From NCBI GenBank assembly GCA_943846655.1, contig OX044352.1:682001-746000 (forward strand): a stretch of DNA of 64,000 bases. The letters run 5' to 3'. The notes under the pieces were generated by a model, which searched no databases, was not told where the DNA came from, and saw only the letters and a program-made list of their open reading frames with translations. The translations under genes were made by a program, and so were the position numbers. This document shows, one piece after another, positions 62,101-64,000 of this stretch. This stretch comes from Porticoccus sp002390525. Lineage in GTDB: Bacteria > Pseudomonadota > Gammaproteobacteria > Pseudomonadales > Porticoccaceae. Every line of letters starts with the position of its first letter. Position 1 is the first letter of the stretch.

Positions 62101-64000
62101 TTCTACATTAGCTACAGCGTCAGGCACATTGACAGCCATTGGTGGTGGCTACGGAGGTACTGGTCCATGGAATCATACTCTTCAAGGACAGGGAGGAAGC
62201 GGCGGTTCTGGAGGTGGTGCTGCTGGTTATAATGCAGGAAATAGTGGAAGAAATGGAGCGGGCACAGCGGGTCAAGGCTATGCGGGCGCGTCAGGTGATG
62301 GCCACCATGCTTCAGGCGGTGGTGGTGGTGCTGGCGGTCCAGGATCAACTGGCCGCACTAATGGCGCTTCTAGTGGTGGGCCAGGGGTACAAAATTGTAT
62401 CCTAGGAACCTGTTACTACTGGGGTGGCGGTGGCGGTGGCGCTGGCCATAATTGGCAGAGTGGCAGTGGTGGCATCGGTGGCGGCGGTAGCGGAGCCTCT
62501 TATAATGGTAATGCTGGAGCTGGTGGTGTGGGTTTAAATAATGGCTCATCTGGTGGCAATGGTCGCAATGCACCGGGTGGACATGGAGGTGAAAATACTG
62601 GCGGTGGCGGTGGTGGCGGCTCTCATTACAACGCTAACAATGAAGGGGGTAATGGTGGCTCAGGTATTATTGCTTTGTCTTATCAAAATATGCTAACTAT
62701 TAATACAGGCAATGGTGCAATTGACTTGCAAGGCAATATTTTAGGAGCTGGTCTATCATTAACAACCAATCATGGGTTTAGTCAAATACAAGGTAATATT
62801 TCTGGCGATATTGGTATCGTTAAATCTGGCACTGGCACACTTACTTTATCAGGAAATAATACATATTCAGGTAGCACAACACTTTCAGCTGGGATTATTG
62901 CGATAGCATCAGCTACAGCAATTCCAGATGCCTCTTCAGTCATTTTAGATGCTGGGGCAACCTTGGATCTTTATGATTACTCGGTGTCTGTTGGCGCAAT
63001 CTCTGGTGATGGGTCAATCACTAATTCAGGCAATAGCACAGCAATATTAACTGTGGGTAGCTTGAATACCTCGACTACTTTTAATGGACTGATTGAAAAC
63101 GGTGTCGGAACACTAGGCATCACTAAGGTCGGCAGCGGCATACTCACATTGACCGGCACAAACACTTATTCTGCTAATACCACGATAACAGCAGGTTTAT
63201 TAGGGTTAGGATCGGCGGATGCGATTGGTAGTACTGGTGATATTATTTTTAATGGTGGAGGCCTTCAATACTCTGCATCTAATACTATTGATTATTCATC
63301 AGGTAGTCGCCTCGGCACTGGTTCTCAGAATTTCAATATTGATACAAACGGTCAAAACATCACGTGGTCAGGCAACCTCGTTACCACAGCCAGTAGCTTA
63401 ACTAAAACAGGAGTCGGAAATCTCACTTTAACAGGCACGATTGGCTCGACTGCCTTAGGTTTTGATCCAATGGATATGAATTTTTCTGGGGGAAATATCG
63501 TTTTATCCGGGACGGTTCACCCGATCTCATCTTTAATAATGGCAGCTGGAACAGCACTAAATGTTAGCAACGAATTAGATGTGATCGGTAGCTCATCCTT
63601 AGGTGGAGCGATAGTAACTTCTGGAATAACAAACTTTAGAGGACCTGTAACCTTGGTAGCTAACACTTCTGTGACTAGTAATAATAATTCTATCACACTA
63701 GGAGGCGCAACTAATGGTGAGTTCGAATTAATATTGAATGCAGGATCTGGTGCAGTAGCAATTGCCGATGTCGGTGACGTGACGCCAGTCTCTCGATTAG
63801 AGGTAACCTCCACTACAAGCATCACCTTAAATGGAAATATTACAACGGTGATGGGTTTAGCCGACGGTTGGTTATTCGAAAAGTTCAATGGTTATTTTCC
63901 AACTAATACTATGGGTTTTGCCACTGCAACACCAAAGATTATAAGAACTAATGAGATGACAGGTGCCACTGGGAGTGACACCTCAATGGTATATAGCGAG
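59120..64000 (+). CDS. Giant TpsA exoprotein, filamentous-haemagglutinin type (partial)
   Basis: An open frame of 1627 codons with no stop runs off the window. A signal peptide (YPTLACLLLVICPALFA) precedes the TPS secretion domain: INWQSFDIGEQAAVNFYQP, NNPSQIFGQIRADGQIILQN and SSGVYFGKNS. Beta-helix repeats follow, then GGTWLIDPFDL (61306-61340), typical of TpsA. A glycine-rich domain comes next (about 61880-62690) and then passenger-associated (PATR) repeats (GTGTLTLSGNNTYSG, GSGILTLTGTNTYSA). It is probably a surface adhesin exported by the TpsB upstream. ATG 59120 opens the frame; ATG 59159 (MNKKYPTLA) may be the real start. Confidence 0.92.
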   Translation, partial: MNLLNFFSTKRTCMNKKYPTLACLLLVICPALFAEPNANQLPEGGIISSGVASISADKNYPQLNINQSSQRAIINWQSFDIGEQAAVNFYQPNSTSITLNKINSNNPSQIFGQIRADGQIILQNSSGVYFGKNSRVDVGAIVATTHTINEDKFMQGALEFDRDGSIASIINDGEIKTTLNGYVALLAPEVRNRGLIVAQMGTVVMASGEQIILNFSNNNHLSSITASSTTIDALIENKHAVQAYGGTIILSAKAMNQLVSGIINQEGLLDAGSDAFEVVKIGGRILLSGDKTLLAKNSITTTSSFQSGGEVSIAARELITDESSVVAVSTSRQGNGGIIDVATSHSELSGKFIANGGVDSGSGGQINISSDSLLVTDTSLIQAGSFTTQGSPGSISISTNTINSTPEFMKMINQSIASADVSILTNGAFNFDQASVIEKTTSFNTLLTINAKDTVTLAGRINSDIFAPLSLSIFSEKDINFTDTSETRVAYLETNSPAIKASGNIWTYGGSGSNKPFIQLTASRLVISRILSASSKALAGGISLHGVHLVDISPEAIITANGNDGGLIDISAQDGQVRIKGLLKTNGSSGKGGTIQVDNTAIIELVGARLEANGADGGSVLLVSNKDTVVNSSIVQTNGSNGRGGTVSVSALGQVILKNTAVQSIGFNQGGTVLIGNDIKNNTIPLAQFTYLDALSSIQAFAINNHPGGFIETSGQTISILATVNSGRGGTWLIDPFDLIINSAIAANINSALQSGQNVTLTTASETNTINSDPVTTTTGISGTGNITLNATILSNGEGDLSLIADNNIYINAAITLSGTDSGATLSGSTIYLGANITTTGNQLFTGDVVLNASPVLDSGNANVTITGNISATSGIVAFLGNGNYLFNGSQYLAGASADPSQPIGVIYNNATKVYSWLATTSVAEALIVAGGGGGGKDIGGGGGGGGVIAQNVNLIPGWTDLAVGAGGIGSVRPNTNGERGGHQWIINGTQGGHSTLATASGTLTAIGGGYGGTGPWNHTLQGQGGSGGSGGGAAGYNAGNSGRNGAGTAGQGYAGASGDGHHASGGGGGAGGPGSTGRTNGASSGGPGVQNCILGTCYYWGGGGGGAGHNWQSGSGGIGGGGSGASYNGNAGAGGVGLNNGSSGGNGRNAPGGHGGENTGGGGGGGSHYNANNEGGNGGSGIIALSYQNMLTINTGNGAIDLQGNILGAGLSLTTNHGFSQIQGNISGDIGIVKSGTGTLTLSGNNTYSGSTTLSAGIIAIASATAIPDASSVILDAGATLDLYDYSVSVGAISGDGSITNSGNSTAILTVGSLNTSTTFNGLIENGVGTLGITKVGSGILTLTGTNTYSANTTITAGLLGLGSADAIGSTGDIIFNGGGLQYSASNTIDYSSGSRLGTGSQNFNIDTNGQNITWSGNLVTTASSLTKTGVGNLTLTGTIGSTALGFDPMDMNFSGGNIVLSGTVHPISSLIMAAGTALNVSNELDVIGSSSLGGAIVTSGITNFRGPVTLVANTSVTSNNNSITLGGATNGEFELILNAGSGAVAIADVGDVTPVSRLEVTSTTSITLNGNITTVMGLADGWLFEKFNGYFPTNTMGFATATPKIIRTNEMTGATGSDTSMVYSE
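61880..62690 (+). repeat. Glycine-rich domain insert in TpsA
   Basis: In the TpsA frame this stretch starts AEALIVAGGGGGGKD and ends GGSGIIALSYQ, with many Gly-Gly, Gly-Gly-Gly and Gly-Ser runs between. The opening LIVAGGGGGG and closing GGSGII strands match the glycine-rich domain found in many surface and phage tail proteins (Gly_rich_2 type). GGT/GGC-rich DNA makes spurious frames on both strands. Confidence 0.75.
62800..63450 (+). repeat. Autotransporter-type PATR repeats in TpsA
   Basis: Three copies of a SGTGTLTLSGNNTYSG-like unit are seen at about 62825-62890, 63130-63185 and 63395-63450. Each has the pattern K-x-G-x-G-x-L-x-L-x-G. This is the passenger-associated transport repeat, common in autotransporter passengers. 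Confidence 0.75.

Noticed and set aside
62112..62573. Open frames on both strands in the glycine-rich part of tpsA
   Set aside because: They are His-, Arg- or Val-rich products of GGT/GGC repeats in other frames; the true TpsA frame is open throughout the window.
59554..63888. Minus-strand open frames inside tpsA (for example 63517-63888)
   Set aside because: They lie entirely within the continuous TpsA frame, have no ribosome sites and resemble no family.

Overview
The window is a 64 kb piece of an AT-rich gammaproteobacterial chromosome. The evidence is the gene content (XerC, CyaY, DUF484, HemX/HemY, RsgA/Orn, DUF3094, BioC/BioH-type biotin synthesis) and the gene order. From memory of the Pseudomonas aeruginosa map, several blocks keep that order: amt/glnK ... 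xerC-DUF484-dapF-lysA-lptM | cyaY | argH | hemC-hemD; aroK-aroB-gltB-gltD-hemE; psd-rhodanese-rsgA | orn; queG | tsaE-amidase; and HAD-hsp15 next to pckA. Genes that normally sit inside these blocks are absent (algZ/algR, damX, motAB, nnrD, hslO). This suggests a compact, probably non-motile, probably marine relative. I cannot name the species.

Layout. 1-750: end of an ammonium transporter, a terminator and PII (glnK). 767-4701 (minus): lptM-lysA-dapF-DUF484-xerC. 4805-11020: cyaY, argH, and the heme operon hemC-hemD-hemX-hemY. 11078-13945 (minus): a HAD-Hsp15 fusion and pckA. 14078-22903: aroK-aroB-gltB-gltD-hemE. 22857-25618 (minus): psd, rhodanese, rsgA. 25822-30744: orn, queG, tsaE, amidase, a small unknown gene and cysE. 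30922-35499: biotin operon bioB-bioF-bioHC(fused)-bioD. 35534-37455: a DUF3094 protein, an MDR oxidoreductase and a DUF3237 protein.

The most interesting region is a tightly packed minus-strand run of twelve genes from about 50.1 kb down to 37.5 kb. It encodes a TPR protein with a TonB-like C-terminus, five predicted or likely lipoproteins, a membrane-anchored TPR protein, a membrane-anchored PEGA-repeat protein ending in a formylglycine-generating-enzyme-like (SUMF1) domain, a MotA/TolQ/ExbB-family proton channel, a cytoplasmic actin/Hsp70-like protein, and two paralogous von Willebrand A proteins. The single N-terminal membrane helix of both vWA proteins carries a Phe-Leu-Asp motif placed like the essential Asp of ExbD/TolR. 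I read this as an undescribed proton-motive-force-driven envelope machine in which vWA proteins take the stator-partner role.

50263-56650 holds an AEC transporter, a CaiB/BaiF CoA-transferase, a RegB/RegA-type redox two-component pair, an outer-membrane barrel protein, a NYN-domain nuclease and arfB. At 56677 a 3' fragment of a CAT-anticodon tRNA marks a probable attachment-site scar. Beyond it lies a two-partner secretion locus: tpsB, then a giant tpsA that runs off the window and contains a glycine-rich insert and autotransporter-type (PATR) repeats. This is probably the left end of a genomic island. I saw no rRNA, complete tRNA, CRISPR array or transposase.
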